64,000 nt of DNA from Desulfosudis oleivorans (GTDB taxonomy: Bacteria > Desulfobacterota > Desulfobacteria > Desulfobacterales > SURF-7): NCBI GenBank assembly GCA_020723325.1, contig DYJD01000016.1:84867-148866 (forward strand), given 5' to 3'. This document shows positions 44,720 through 56,099 of the stretch, piece after piece. The notes under the pieces were generated by a model. That model saw only the letters and a list, made by a program, of their open reading frames with translations, was not told where the DNA came from and ran no database searches. The translations under genes were made by a program, and so were the position numbers. Within the stretch, counting starts at the first letter, position 1. Every line of letters begins with the position of its first letter.

Positions 44720-45637
44720 ATGAAATCCCAAAAACAACCCATCCAGCGTCCGGCATTCTTAGTGTCTGGAGACACCATCGGAATTGCGGCGCCGGCCGGT
44801 CCGTTTGATGCGCAAAAATTCAATCAAGGCCTTGGTGTTATTCGGGCAATGGGCTTTAATGTCCTGGTGCCGGAGGGGCTTGATCAGCGCGTTCATTATC
44901 TTGCCGGGGCTGATGCCCACCGCGCTTATATTTTTAATCAATTGGTCAGGGATGAATCGGTAAAGGCGATCATGTGTGCCCGGGGCGGATTCGGCTCTAT
45001 TCGCATTTTGGAACTCCTGGATCTGGACGCCATGCGCGCCAATCCCAAAATTGTGGTTGGATTCAGTGACATTACGGTTCTCTTGCTGTTCTTAGCCAGG
45101 ACCTGCAATATGACCACCTTCCATGGTCCCATGGTAACCACCCTGGCAGATGCGGATCAGGAGACCATCACAGGATTTTTCAGGGCGGTTCATGGAACGG
45201 GGAAATTGGAAATTGTTCCCCGCTCACCAATCACCCTCCGATCCGGCACGGCCAAGGGGCCGGTGAAGGCTGGAAATCTGACCAGCCTGTGTCATCTGGT
45301 GGGAACGCCATATGAACCGCAATTAAAAGGATGCATTTTGGTGTTGGAAGATGTGAATGAAGCACCTTATAAAATCGATCGGATGCTGACCCAGATGAAA
45401 TTGGCTGGATGGTTTAACAAACTGGCCGGACTGATTTTGGGTGATTTCAGCAACGGCGGTCAAACAGAAGAAATTTATCCCATTTTCCAAAACATCTTCA
45501 GTGATGAAGATATACCGATCCTTGGTGGCTTTGAAGTCGGCCACGGCAAGCGCAATATGACACTACCCATTGGGATGAGGGCGACCTTGGATGCTGACCG
45601 GCATTTTTTGCGCTATCATCAACCAGCCACGGTTTGA
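44720..45637 (+). CDS. ldcA: LD-carboxypeptidase (peptidase S66)
   Basis: A 305-residue LdcA/MccF-family enzyme that removes the terminal D-Ala from muropeptide tetrapeptides in cell-wall recycling. Seen are the AAPAGPFD start block, CARGGFGSIRILELLD, the nucleophile Ser in VGFSDITVLL, the catalytic Glu in LVLEDVNEAPY and the catalytic His in GHGKRNMTLPIG. The next gene, a serine hydrolase, overlaps or abuts its stop codon. A peptidoglycan cluster (mreBCD, mrdA, rodA) follows. Confidence 0.92.
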   Translation: MKSQKQPIQRPAFLVSGDTIGIAAPAGPFDAQKFNQGLGVIRAMGFNVLVPEGLDQRVHYLAGADAHRAYIFNQLVRDESVKAIMCARGGFGSIRILELLDLDAMRANPKIVVGFSDITVLLLFLARTCNMTTFHGPMVTTLADADQETITGFFRAVHGTGKLEIVPRSPITLRSGTAKGPVKAGNLTSLCHLVGTPYEPQLKGCILVLEDVNEAPYKIDRMLTQMKLAGWFNKLAGLILGDFSNGGQTEEIYPIFQNIFSDEDIPILGGFEVGHGKRNMTLPIGMRATLDADRHFLRYHQPATV

Positions 45638-45642
45638 AGACC

Positions 45643-46725
45643 ATGTCCTTTGGTTCTGCCGATATATTGATGCAACAGGCCGTTAAAGATCGGGTTTTCC
45701 CCGGCGGAGCCCTGCTGGTTTCAAAACAGGGCCGGCTTCAATTTTTTAAAACCTATGGTGTGACTAATAATAATTCCGGCCGACCATTGTCGCCGGAAAC
45801 TGTTTTTGATTTGGCTTCCTTGACCAAGCCTTTGGCAACCACCCTGGCGATAATGCGCTTGGTCCAGCAACGGCGCCTGGCCCTCTCGGACAGTTTGGGA
45901 GCACTGCTTCCGTCTTTTGCCGCCACCACCAAATCCGCCATTACATTGGAACAGTTGTTGAATCATACCTCCGGGATGCCGGATCACCGGGAATATTTTA
46001 AGCAACTCAGGCTGCTCCCAACAGCGGCAAGAATAGACGCCTTGCAGGCTTTTCTGGTGAATGAGGCTTTGATCAATCCCATCGGACAGAAGACCGTTTA
46101 CAGTGATTTGGGCTTCATGGTGCTGGGTTGGATCATCGAGGCACGTTCCGAAATGCGCCTGGATCGATTCGTGTCTGCGGAAATATACCAGCCCCTTGGG
46201 TTGCGGGGGCTCTTTTTTATCGATTTACATGGGCCGACGGTTCCGGAGCAGCAAGAACGTCTTTTTGCAGCCACCGAAGAATGCCCCTGGCGAAAAAGAG
46301 TTCTGGAGGGAATGGTGCATGATGATAATGCCTATGCCATGGGCGGGGTTGCCGGCCATGCCGGCCTTTTCGGGACAGCCGCGGATGTGCATGCCCTGGT
46401 GCAGGAACTATTGGCAAGCGTTTCAGGATGGGTGCATCAAGGCATATTCCAACCGGAGGTTGTTCAGCGGTTTTTAGCCCTGCCCATGGATGACAGGCGT
46501 CCATTGGGATTTGATCGTCCTGCTTTGGAAAATTCAAGCAGCGGCAGCTATTTTTCCAAAAGAACCGTCGGTCATCTTGGGTTTACGGGCACTTCTTTTT
46601 GGGTGGATCTTGAAAGGGCGATCATTGTGGTGCTGCTCACCAATCGGGTGCATCCGTCCCGCAACAATGAGGGGATCAAGACTTTTCGGCCTGAATTGCA
46701 TGATGCGGTGATGAAAAATATTTAA
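45643..46725 (+). CDS. Serine hydrolase of the beta-lactamase/class C PBP family
   Basis: About 360 residues. The SxxK motif SLTK (S59-K62 from this start) and the LEQLLNHTSGMPDH block mark a DD-carboxypeptidase or esterase-like serine hydrolase. YSDLGF supplies the YxN-type element, and HLGFTGTSFWVD the third box. The first in-frame codon is TTG 45634; I chose the ATG at 45643. Without a clear signal peptide it may act in the cytoplasm on recycled muropeptides, in keeping with its operon partner ldcA. Confidence 0.85.
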   Translation: MSFGSADILMQQAVKDRVFPGGALLVSKQGRLQFFKTYGVTNNNSGRPLSPETVFDLASLTKPLATTLAIMRLVQQRRLALSDSLGALLPSFAATTKSAITLEQLLNHTSGMPDHREYFKQLRLLPTAARIDALQAFLVNEALINPIGQKTVYSDLGFMVLGWIIEARSEMRLDRFVSAEIYQPLGLRGLFFIDLHGPTVPEQQERLFAATEECPWRKRVLEGMVHDDNAYAMGGVAGHAGLFGTAADVHALVQELLASVSGWVHQGIFQPEVVQRFLALPMDDRRPLGFDRPALENSSSGSYFSKRTVGHLGFTGTSFWVDLERAIIVVLLTNRVHPSRNNEGIKTFRPELHDAVMKNI

Positions 46726-46755
46726 GGAAATTTAATTCCGCTTTTCTCCTTGTAA

Positions 46756-47871
<1,116 letters not shown>

Positions 47872-47875
47872 CCCC

Positions 47876-48709
47876 ATGTTTTCCAAAAAAATGGTGGTAA
47901 CCGTAAGCGGAATATTTCTGATTGTCTGCTGTTTCATTTGGATCAGCCTTTCCAGCAGATATCCAGAGGAAACGGAGAACGCCAATATCATCACCCTTGC
48001 CCTTGTGGCACCGGCCCAGGATTTTGCCACCCGCTCAGCACGTTTTGTACGGGACATCTGGCGGCATTATTTTTTTTTGGTGGCAGCGGCCAAGGAAAAC
48101 GATCGGCTCAAGCAACAGTTGAGTCAAGTGATCGAAAACAAGAATACCTGCATTGAAGTGGAGCTTTCCAACCAGCGTCTGCAGACATTTTTGGATTTTA
48201 AGAAAGAAACAGAAGATCAGGTGGTGGCGGCCGAGGTGGTGGGCCAGGATCCATCCAATTGGTTCAAGTCCATCATCATTGATAAAGGCAAGGCTTCCGG
48301 AGTCGTGAAAGGAATGCCGGTGGTCATTCCAGAGGGCATCGTCGGGCAAGTTGTGATGGCTTCGGCCCAGTATGCCAAAGTTCAACTGATGATCGATCGA
48401 AACAGTGCTGTGGATGCCTTGGTTCAACGCACCCGGGCCCGGGGTATTGTTCAGGGTAAGTCCGGGGATCGTTGTCAATTCCAATATGTCTTACAGAAAA
48501 ACGATGTTGCCGTGGGGGATGTGGTGATCTCATCCGGTCTGGATGGGGTTTATCCAAAAGGACTTCGCATCGGTGAGGTTTCCAGCGTGGTCCGGCGCAA
48601 TGCCGGAATTTTTCAAGATGTGGAGGTGGCCTCGTTTGTTGATTTTGAAAAGCTGGAAGAAGTTCTTGTTATCATTAGGTCTTCCGAAAGGCACATGGAT
48701 TCGAAATGA
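47876..48709 (+). CDS. mreC: Rod shape-determining protein MreC
   Basis: A 277-residue protein with one N-terminal membrane anchor (about 4-24), a coiled coil (about 65-105) and the beta-rich MreC domain with the blocks IIDKGKASGVVKGMPV and VVGQDPSNWF. It connects MreB to penicillin-binding proteins from the periplasmic side. It starts four bases after mreB and overlaps mreD by four bases. Confidence 0.95.
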   Translation: MFSKKMVVTVSGIFLIVCCFIWISLSSRYPEETENANIITLALVAPAQDFATRSARFVRDIWRHYFFLVAAAKENDRLKQQLSQVIENKNTCIEVELSNQRLQTFLDFKKETEDQVVAAEVVGQDPSNWFKSIIIDKGKASGVVKGMPVVIPEGIVGQVVMASAQYAKVQLMIDRNSAVDALVQRTRARGIVQGKSGDRCQFQYVLQKNDVAVGDVVISSGLDGVYPKGLRIGEVSSVVRRNAGIFQDVEVASFVDFEKLEEVLVIIRSSERHMDSK

Positions 48710-49227
48710 TGGCCTTCTTGTTTTATCCGCTGATGATTATCGGTTTGATGATCATTCAAACCAGCCTTTGTAATACCATTTTGTTATCCTATAATTTTTT
48801 TGACCTGATGACGCCGCTGGTCATATACATTGGACTTTTTCGGCCCTTTACCGAGGGGGCCGCCGTGGTTGTGTGCATGGGCTTGGTCATGGATGCCGTA
48901 ACCGGCTGTCCATTTGGCCTTTATTTGACCATTTTCTTTTGGCTTTATATCGGTACCAAGTGGGGTGGGCAATATTTTCATGCCGGCAGTATTCTATTGT
49001 TGCCCTTTATCATGGGTATCAGTGTATTGTTTGAAAACGCACTTATCATATACGCCATGGCGGTTTCCAAAGGGGGTGGAAAAATACCGTCTGAAATATT
49101 GGCGCGGTCTATTTTTATTCAGACCATGTGGGCCATGTGTATTGGGCCGTTTTTTCTGCTGTTTTACAGTTTTCTACAAACCAAACTGAAGGAATGGCAA
49201 GCAGAAGGATGGATGAACCGGCAGTAA
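48706..49227 (+). CDS. mreD: Rod shape-determining protein MreD
   Basis: A 173-residue hydrophobic protein with about five membrane segments and MreD-like spacing. Its start overlaps mreC. Sequence conservation in this family is low, so position between mreC and mrdA carries most of the weight. Confidence 0.9.
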   Translation: MMAFLFYPLMIIGLMIIQTSLCNTILLSYNFFDLMTPLVIYIGLFRPFTEGAAVVVCMGLVMDAVTGCPFGLYLTIFFWLYIGTKWGGQYFHAGSILLLPFIMGISVLFENALIIYAMAVSKGGGKIPSEILARSIFIQTMWAMCIGPFFLLFYSFLQTKLKEWQAEGWMNRQ

Positions 49228-49316
49228 TGCCATGGTTGAACAACCGGACGGACCACCTGCGGCGGAGCCACGTATAGATTTAAAAGATCCGGATTTGGTA
49301 CGGAGCAAACAAGAAA

Positions 49317-51143
49317 TTGCAGCGTTATTATAAAACGGCAGACGCAGAATGGTACAAGCAAAGGTTGAACGGCGCCATGGTATGTGTTTTCGCAGCTTTT
49401 GCGATTCTTTTCGTCCGCCTTTTTTATCTGCAAATAATTGAAGGGGATGAGTATCGACGCCTTTCCGAGAACAATTGCATTCGTTTGCAAAACATAGATG
49501 CCCCCAGGGGCTTGATCCTGGATCAAAAAAAGCGATTGTTGGTGGACAATCGGCCGTCTTTTGACCTGAGCATTGTTTTAAAGGATGCCAAACCGGTTGA
49601 TCAAACCTTGGATAAAATCGCGGTCTACAGCGGCATTCCAAAAAATGAACTGATGGAGAGCCTTGCCGTGAATAAAGGTTTTGCCCACTATAAACCCCTT
49701 GTGCTCAAGCGGGATATCGGTCGGGATGTTTTGGCGGCGATCCAGGTGCATGCTTACGATTTGCCGGGCGTAATGGTGGATGTCAGGCCGTTGCGTCATT
49801 ATATCTTTCCGCAAAGTGCCTCCCATATTCTCGGCTATATGAGTGAGATCAGTGGGGATGAACTCAACTCGGGAAAGTATCCGAAAAATCGCCAGGGAGA
49901 TATCATCGGAAAATTCGGAGTGGAGAAGACTTATGAGGAAGTATTGCGCGGCAAACGCGGCGGCCGGCAGGTAGAGGTGGATGCCAATGGGCAGGTTATT
50001 CGTGTGATCAAAACAGTGGAAGCAATTCCGGGAAATAATCTGATTTTAACCATTGATCGCGATTTGCAGCATAAAGCCGAGGAAATGTTCAAAGAAAAAA
50101 CCGGAGCGGTTGTGGCCGTCGAGCCGTCCACAGGATACATTCTGGCCATGGCCAGCAGTCCCACTTTTGACCAGAATGTATTTGTCAGCGGGTTGACCCG
50201 TGAGAACTGGGATATGCTTATTTCAAATCCCAAGCGTCCCATGTCCAACAAAGCGATTCAGGGAGAATATCCGCCGGCATCCACCTATAAGATTGTTACG
50301 GCCTTGGCCGGGCTGGAAGAAAATGTGGTTGATGAAACGACTTCCTTTCATTGCCCGGGCTATTATACCTATGGCAATCGTCAATTTCGTTGCTGGAAAA
50401 AGGGTGGGCATGGGACGGTTAATGCTGTCGGGGCGCTTGCCATGTCCTGTGACGTCTATTTCTATCAAGTCGGTCAGAAACTTGGCGTGGACCGGTTGGC
50501 CTGGTATGCCAAGGCCTGTGGCCTGGGGCGGTTGACCGGGATTGATCTGGATCACGAGGCTGCGGGGTTGATTCCATCCGACAACTGGAAACGCAAACGC
50601 TACGGGATTCCCTGGTTGGGAGGAGAAACCTTGTCCATTGCCATCGGTCAGGGCTATGATTTGACAACTCCGCTACAAATGGCGGTATTAACGGCAGCAA
50701 TCGGTTTGGACGGCATAAGAAGAAAACCGTTGTTGCTGAAATCCATTGAAACCATAGACGGACAAATCCTTGAGAACAGTGCCATAAAACCCATCGGGCG
50801 AATTCCGGTCAGTGAAAAAACGTTGAAAATCATTCACAAAGGGCTCTGGGCGGTGGTCAACGAACCATATGGAACTGCCTATAAAGTGCGCCCCCAAGCA
50901 GTCGCCGCCGGCGGCAAAACCGGTACCGCCCAAGTATTTGGTCGAAAGTCGGAAGAACATAGAGATGGAAAAGGACTTCCGGAACATTTGAAGCCGCATG
51001 GTTGGTTTGTGGCTTATGCGCCTGCGGATGATCCGAAGATAGCCATTGCCGTTATTGTTGAAAACGGCGAGCATGGATCAACGGCTGCCGGGCCCGTAGC
51101 CAGGGAGCTGATAAATTTGTATCTTGCTGAGCAAATCGAATAG
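49317..51143 (+). CDS. mrdA: Penicillin-binding protein 2
   Basis: A 608-residue class B transpeptidase of the elongasome. It has one N-terminal membrane segment (about 20-42), a pedestal domain (DAPRGLILDQ near 60) and a transpeptidase domain. The domain has SxxK in PPASTYKIV (about residue 321), SCDVYFY for the SxN position and the KTGTAQ box (about 540). The start is a TTG with ACGGAG 11 bases upstream; the in-frame ATG at 49377 falls inside the membrane segment. A short overlapping frame from 49231 encodes 33 residues and is not supported. Confidence 0.95.
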   Translation: MQRYYKTADAEWYKQRLNGAMVCVFAAFAILFVRLFYLQIIEGDEYRRLSENNCIRLQNIDAPRGLILDQKKRLLVDNRPSFDLSIVLKDAKPVDQTLDKIAVYSGIPKNELMESLAVNKGFAHYKPLVLKRDIGRDVLAAIQVHAYDLPGVMVDVRPLRHYIFPQSASHILGYMSEISGDELNSGKYPKNRQGDIIGKFGVEKTYEEVLRGKRGGRQVEVDANGQVIRVIKTVEAIPGNNLILTIDRDLQHKAEEMFKEKTGAVVAVEPSTGYILAMASSPTFDQNVFVSGLTRENWDMLISNPKRPMSNKAIQGEYPPASTYKIVTALAGLEENVVDETTSFHCPGYYTYGNRQFRCWKKGGHGTVNAVGALAMSCDVYFYQVGQKLGVDRLAWYAKACGLGRLTGIDLDHEAAGLIPSDNWKRKRYGIPWLGGETLSIAIGQGYDLTTPLQMAVLTAAIGLDGIRRKPLLLKSIETIDGQILENSAIKPIGRIPVSEKTLKIIHKGLWAVVNEPYGTAYKVRPQAVAAGGKTGTAQVFGRKSEEHRDGKGLPEHLKPHGWFVAYAPADDPKIAIAVIVENGEHGSTAAGPVARELINLYLAEQIE

Positions 51144-51151
51144 AGAAAAAC

Positions 51152-52258
51152 ATGTTTGATCGTCGTTTGATTCAATATTTTGACTGGTGGCTTTTGGGTT
51201 TGACGATAATATTGTCCCTCATCGGTCTTACCATATTATATAGCGCGGTGACAGCCGGTGCCTCCGACATTCAAAGGGCCTTGGTTGCAAAGCAGGCAGC
51301 ATGGTTTTGCATCGGGTTTACTGCCATGATAGTGACCTTCACGATCAATTACCGGAATTTTGATCGCTGGGCGGTGGTGATCTATATTTTCGCTGTTGTA
51401 CTGTTGATGGCGGTTCTACTGCATGGCCGTTATATCGGTGGGGCCAGAAGATGGTTGGTGTTGGGCCCGGTGGTTCTCCAACCTTCGGAGCCGATGAAGC
51501 TCGCCGCAATTATTGTGCTGGCAAAATATTATTCCAAACGGGTCAACATTCATGGTTTTACATTGAGAGAATTGGTCTTGCCCATTCTTATCGTGATGAT
51601 CCCTTTTTTACTGATCGTCAAACAACCGGATTTGGGTACTGGCATGTTGGTTGTGCTCATTGCTGCATCCATTACCATGTATGTGAAAATTGAAAGACGC
51701 TCTTTGTTATGTATTATTTTTTCTTGTATAGTAATGGTGCCCCTGCTTTGGAAATTTATGCTAAAGGAATACCAAAAACAGAGAGTTCTTACTTTCTTGG
51801 ATCCTGAGCGGGATCCATTGGGTTCAGGCTATCACATTATTCAATCCAAAATTGCCATCGGCTCAGGCAAGTTGTTTGGAAAAGGTTTTCTTAAAGGAAC
51901 CCAGAACGCTTTGTCGTTTTTACCCGAACATCATACGGATTTTATTATTTCGGTGCTGTCGGAAGAATGGGGCTTCATGGGTACAGGTTTGGTCATCTTT
52001 TTTTACCTGTTTCTGATCGTCTGGGGGCTGAGGATCGCTCATGGTTGCCGGGACCCATTCGGGACCATTCTGGCAGTGGGCGTGACCGCCATGATGTTTT
52101 GGCAAGTATGCATCAATATCGGCATGGTGATGGGGCTGATGCCGGTTGTCGGTGTGCCGTTGCCGTTGATCAGTTACGGGGGATCATCTATATTAACTTC
52201 CTTGATGGGTATCGGACTATTAATGAATGTCAGCATGCGGCGTTTTATGATTGAATGA
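51152..52258 (+). CDS. rodA: Rod shape-determining glycosyltransferase RodA
   Basis: A 368-residue SEDS-family polytopic protein with about ten membrane segments. SEDS blocks include GARRWLVLGPVVLQPSEPMKL (with the conserved acidic region), KQPDLGTGMLV, FLPEHHTDFIISVLSEEWGF and GVPLPLISYGGSSIL. It polymerises lipid II together with PBP2 and lies 8 bp behind mrdA. Confidence 0.96.
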   Translation: MFDRRLIQYFDWWLLGLTIILSLIGLTILYSAVTAGASDIQRALVAKQAAWFCIGFTAMIVTFTINYRNFDRWAVVIYIFAVVLLMAVLLHGRYIGGARRWLVLGPVVLQPSEPMKLAAIIVLAKYYSKRVNIHGFTLRELVLPILIVMIPFLLIVKQPDLGTGMLVVLIAASITMYVKIERRSLLCIIFSCIVMVPLLWKFMLKEYQKQRVLTFLDPERDPLGSGYHIIQSKIAIGSGKLFGKGFLKGTQNALSFLPEHHTDFIISVLSEEWGFMGTGLVIFFYLFLIVWGLRIAHGCRDPFGTILAVGVTAMMFWQVCINIGMVMGLMPVVGVPLPLISYGGSSILTSLMGIGLLMNVSMRRFMIE

Positions 52259-52297
52259 AATTTATTTCAATTCGGGAAATCCACGTCAGGAGAACCT

Positions 52298-52732
52298 ATG
52301 CGCAAGTCAAAAAAAGAAGATTCTATTACCACCTTTTTAGGATCAGATGCCTGCATTGAAGGAACAATCAAATTTTCCGGCACAATCCGTATCGACGGAA
52401 AGGTTCAGGGAAAAATTCAAAGTGAAGACGGAACTGTCATTATCGGTGAAAAGGCCTGCATCAATGCGGATATTTATGTGGATAATGCGATTATCATGGG
52501 ACAAGTCAATGGAATGGTGGATGCACGCAATCGAATCGAAGTATATCCGCCGGCAGCGGTTATCGGAGATATTCAGGCGCCGACGATTTCCATTGATGCC
52601 GGCGTTAAATTCAACGGGAATTGCATCATGAAGGGAAGAGACCATAAATACGATAAACTCCATCCCAAAGCAGTTGAAGCGATTTCGATTGTGGAGGATT
52701 CGAAAGTAAAAAATTTTCCAAAAAACCTTTGA
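52298..52732 (+). CDS. Bactofilin
   Basis: A 144-residue protein with the DUF583 beta-helix core: TFLGSDACIEGTIKFSGTIR, then repeated GKVQGKI and ADIYVDNAIIMGQVNG steps. Bactofilins form nucleotide-free filaments involved in cell shape and peptidoglycan modification, consistent with its place behind the elongasome genes. A TTGACA overlaps the stop codon (52729-52734) and may be part of the ATP synthase operon promoter. Confidence 0.93.
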   Translation: MRKSKKEDSITTFLGSDACIEGTIKFSGTIRIDGKVQGKIQSEDGTVIIGEKACINADIYVDNAIIMGQVNGMVDARNRIEVYPPAAVIGDIQAPTISIDAGVKFNGNCIMKGRDHKYDKLHPKAVEAISIVEDSKVKNFPKNL

Positions 52733-52851
52733 CAAAAGATAAGCGCTAATGGTAGGTAGCTCCTTTGAAATAAAAACGGCTTATGGTTTTAAGTGGAAGC
52801 AGTTGTTTGAAATCAATAAAAAAAATAGAGATTAGTTCGGGGTGAGGAGTT

Positions 52852-53388
52852 ATGCAAAACGCAGAGTTGAGCCGAAATTGGTCAACGGGGAAAATGTGTA
52901 TTATCACATCGGCAATCCTATTTCTGGGCGCGCCGTCGACTTTTGCTGCCGGAGGAGGGATATCGGTTATCCCGGATGGTTCGGTCATTGTTCAGATCGC
53001 CAATTTCTTACTGTTGATTTGGGCACTGAACATGGTCTTATACAAGCCGATTCGCAATATGCTGGCTCAACGCAAGGAAAAAGTGACTGGGCTGGAACAG
53101 AATATCGATGCCCTGGCAACGGATGCCCGCAAAAAAGACGAAGCCTATGCGGGCGGCATCAAAGAAGCACGATCCAAGGGACTTAAGCACAAACAGGCAC
53201 TCATCGATAAGGCTGCTGAAGAAGAGAAAAAATTGATCGGGGAAATCAATCAGAAAGCCCAAAATAATCTGAATCAAATCCGAATAAAAATCACTGCAGA
53301 CACTGAATCGGCGAGGGTTGCGTTGGAAAAAGAAGTCGATGTTTTCGCAGAGATTATCGGAAAGAAAATACTTGGGAGGGCAATTTAA
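52852..53388 (+). CDS. ATP synthase F0 subunit b'
   Basis: A 178-residue protein with an N-terminal membrane segment (about 45-68, following a signal-like stretch) and a long charged helix. It is the divergent b' copy of the peripheral stalk: LLLIWALNMVLYKPIRNMLAQR is the typical b-subunit membrane/hinge region. AGGAG precedes the start. It is the first gene of an F1F0 operon; genes for subunits a and c are not in this window. Confidence 0.9.
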   Translation: MQNAELSRNWSTGKMCIITSAILFLGAPSTFAAGGGISVIPDGSVIVQIANFLLLIWALNMVLYKPIRNMLAQRKEKVTGLEQNIDALATDARKKDEAYAGGIKEARSKGLKHKQALIDKAAEEEKKLIGEINQKAQNNLNQIRIKITADTESARVALEKEVDVFAEIIGKKILGRAI

Positions 53389-53990
53389 TGAAGCTTAAGA
53401 AGCAACATGCAGTAATTGCTGTTTTGATGACACTGCTTCTGTGTTTGTGCACCATGGATATGGTGATGGCTTCATCAGAAAATGCGGGCCATGGTGAAGA
53501 AAAACAAGTAAAGGGCTGGATGGACACGGATACATATCGAGTCATGAATTTTACCGCCCTGGCCGTCGGCCTTTTTTTTATTTTACGCAAGCCTGTATCA
53601 CAAGCATTGAACGGCAGGATCCAAGGAATCCAGGCTCAGCTAGAAGAGCTGGAAGCCCAAAAAGCAGCGGCTGAAAAGAAATTGGTTGAATATGACAAGC
53701 AAATTGCCTTGCTGGATAAGGAAGCTGAAAAAATAGTTGCAGAATACATTAGACAGGGCGAAGAGGCCAAAAAACGGATTCTGGATGAATCCCAAAAGGC
53801 TGTTGAGAAGCTTGAAGAGCAAGCCCGCAGGACCATCGAACATGAATTTCAGCGCGCCAAGGCCCAATTAAGGGAAGAAGTGCTCGAAAAAGCCATGCTG
53901 AGGGCCGAAGCGCTTGTGAAAAATAAAATAACGTCCGAAGATCAGGATAGATTGGTGGATGAATATCTAGACAAGGTGGTGGCATTGTGA
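53388..53990 (+). CDS. atpF: ATP synthase F0 subunit b
   Basis: A 200-residue stalk subunit with a signal-like N-terminus, one membrane segment (about 50-66, FTALAVGLFFILRKPVSQAL) and a long alanine/glutamate/lysine-rich coiled coil. It overlaps the b' gene by one base and atpH by four, so the operon is tightly coupled. Confidence 0.92.
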   Translation: MKLKKQHAVIAVLMTLLLCLCTMDMVMASSENAGHGEEKQVKGWMDTDTYRVMNFTALAVGLFFILRKPVSQALNGRIQGIQAQLEELEAQKAAAEKKLVEYDKQIALLDKEAEKIVAEYIRQGEEAKKRILDESQKAVEKLEEQARRTIEHEFQRAKAQLREEVLEKAMLRAEALVKNKITSEDQDRLVDEYLDKVVAL

Positions 53991-54538
53991 AGAATTCGGC
54001 TGTAGCGCGGCGATATGCCAAGGCACTGATACTCATCGGCAAAGAAGACGGCCAAGCGGAAAAATATCGAAGCGAACTGGCGGGTATGGTTGGTTTGCTG
54101 GAACGGGAGCAAATGCTTCGACAGGCAATATTCAATCCTGTTTATGAAAACAACTCCCGGAGAAAGATTCTGGAAACGATAATCGACAAGCTCAAATTAT
54201 CGCGCGTTATGAAATCTTTTTTGCTGCTGCTCTTTGATAAAGGACGGATCACCTTCATCAACCTTATCAATGAGAATTATCAGAAATTGGCGGATGAGTT
54301 GAAGGGTGTTGCAAGAGCAAGTCTGATGTCGGCCACAAAACTTTCATCCGAAGCAGTAGAAAAGATACGCAAGTCCCTTTCAAAAATGACCGGCAAGGAT
54401 ATCTTTCTTGAACTCAAGCAAGATGATAGCTTGATCGGTGGCGTAGTTACCAGAATAGGGGATCTGATTTTGGACGGCAGTATCAAAACCCAGTTATTCA
54501 ATATGAAAGAATCTTTAAAAAGGGGTGAGAGTGTCTAA
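53987..54538 (+). CDS. atpH: ATP synthase F1 subunit delta
   Basis: A 183-residue OSCP/delta subunit that joins the stalk to F1. It opens [17 protein letters not shown] and ends with the family block [20 protein letters not shown]. It overlaps atpF and atpA. Confidence 0.95.
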   Translation: MKNSAVARRYAKALILIGKEDGQAEKYRSELAGMVGLLEREQMLRQAIFNPVYENNSRRKILETIIDKLKLSRVMKSFLLLLFDKGRITFINLINENYQKLADELKGVARASLMSATKLSSEAVEKIRKSLSKMTGKDIFLELKQDDSLIGGVVTRIGDLILDGSIKTQLFNMKESLKRGESV

Positions 54539-56055
54539 TGGAACTAAGAGCTGAAGAAATAAGTCAAGTCATTAAGGAACAGATTAAGGATTTTGACAAG
54601 AAAGTAGAACTGAGCGAAACAGGTACCGTCTTGTCCGTCGGTGACGGTATTGCCAGAGTATACGGCCTTGAACAAGTAATGGCAATGGAACTTGTCGAGT
54701 TTCCGGATGGTACGCTTGGTTTGGCCCTGAACTTGGAGGAAGACAACGTCGGTATCGCCATCATGGGTGAAGACACTCACATCAAGGAAGGCGATATGGT
54801 TAAGCGTACCGGACGCATTGCCGAAGTTCCGGTTGGTGAGGCTGTACTAGGCCGGGTTGTATCAGCGGTGGGTGAACCCTTGGACGGCAAAGGGCCGATT
54901 GATGCAAAAGAGCGGCGCCGGGTTGAAATGGTGGCTCCAGGTGTTATTGCCCGTAAAAGCGTACACGAACCTTGCTATACCGGTCTAAAAGCAGTCGATG
55001 CCATGACCCCGGTGGGCCGCGGTCAACGCGAGCTTATCATCGGTGACCGGCAGATCGGTAAAACCGCCTGCGCCATTGACGCCATCCTGGCCCAGAAAGA
55101 ATCCGGCATTTACTGTATTTATGTTGCCTGCGGGCAAAAGAAATCAACCGTTGCCCAGGTGCATGCGGTGCTTGAAAAACATGGCGCCATGGAATATACC
55201 ACGATTGTTTCGGCCTGCGCCAGTGATCCGGCAACCCTTCAATTTATTGCGCCCTATGCCGGTTGCGCCATGGGTGAATATTTCCGTGACAAGGGACAGC
55301 ATGCTCTGATTATTTATGATGACTTGTCCAAGCAGGCGGCCGCATATCGTCAGGTCTCGCTTTTGCTGCGGCGGCCGCCCGGACGTGAAGCTTATCCTGG
55401 TGACATTTTTTACAACCATTCCCGTTTGCTGGAACGTTCTGCAAAACTGAGCGACGAATTGGGCGCCGGTTCGCTGACAGCCCTTCCGATAATTGAAACC
55501 CAGCAAGGCGATGTGTCTGCCTACATCCCCACCAACGTTATTTCCATTACAGATGGGCAGATTTACCTTGAACCCAACTTGTTTTTTGCTGGTGTCCGTC
55601 CGGCTATCAACGTGGGGCTTTCGGTTTCACGAGTCGGCGGTGCTGCTCAGGTGAAAGCCATGAAACAAGTTGCCGGAACTCTTCGCCTGGATATGGCCCA
55701 ATTCAGAGAGCTGGAGGCCTTTGCCGCGTTTGGTTCAGATTTGGACGCCGCCACGCAAAAACAACTTACGAGGGGTCAGAGATTGGTTCAAATCCTCAAG
55801 CAACCCCAGTATCAGCCTCTACCAATGGAGAAACAGGTCACGATCCTTTTTGCAGGAACAAGAGGCTATCTCGATGCTTTCCCCACGGATGTAGTTGCGA
55901 AATACGAGGCCGGCCTTTATCCGTTTATTGAAGAGCGCTATCCGCAAATTTTTAAAGGCTTGAAAGAAAAACAGCAGATCACTGAAGATTTGGAAAAAGC
56001 GATGCGCGCGGCCTTGGAAGCATATGGTGAGGAATTCAAGGACACTATAAAATAA
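54538..56055 (+). CDS. atpA: ATP synthase F1 subunit alpha
   Basis: A 505-residue catalytic-hexamer subunit with Walker [10 protein letters not shown] and the [15 protein letters not shown] and [17 protein letters not shown] blocks. It forms the non-catalytic nucleotide sites. Full length, tightly linked to atpH. Confidence 0.97.
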   Translation: MELRAEEISQVIKEQIKDFDKKVELSETGTVLSVGDGIARVYGLEQVMAMELVEFPDGTLGLALNLEEDNVGIAIMGEDTHIKEGDMVKRTGRIAEVPVGEAVLGRVVSAVGEPLDGKGPIDAKERRRVEMVAPGVIARKSVHEPCYTGLKAVDAMTPVGRGQRELIIGDRQIGKTACAIDAILAQKESGIYCIYVACGQKKSTVAQVHAVLEKHGAMEYTTIVSACASDPATLQFIAPYAGCAMGEYFRDKGQHALIIYDDLSKQAAAYRQVSLLLRRPPGREAYPGDIFYNHSRLLERSAKLSDELGAGSLTALPIIETQQGDVSAYIPTNVISITDGQIYLEPNLFFAGVRPAINVGLSVSRVGGAAQVKAMKQVAGTLRLDMAQFRELEAFAAFGSDLDAATQKQLTRGQRLVQILKQPQYQPLPMEKQVTILFAGTRGYLDAFPTDVVAKYEAGLYPFIEERYPQIFKGLKEKQQITEDLEKAMRAALEAYGEEFKDTIK

Positions 56056-56099
56056 CATTTTGTAAATTCGAGATCTTAAACGATAAAGGTTGACCTGTA

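Noticed and set aside
49231..49335. 33-codon frame between mreD and mrdA
   Set aside because: It has no ribosome site, overlaps the start of mrdA and resembles nothing known.
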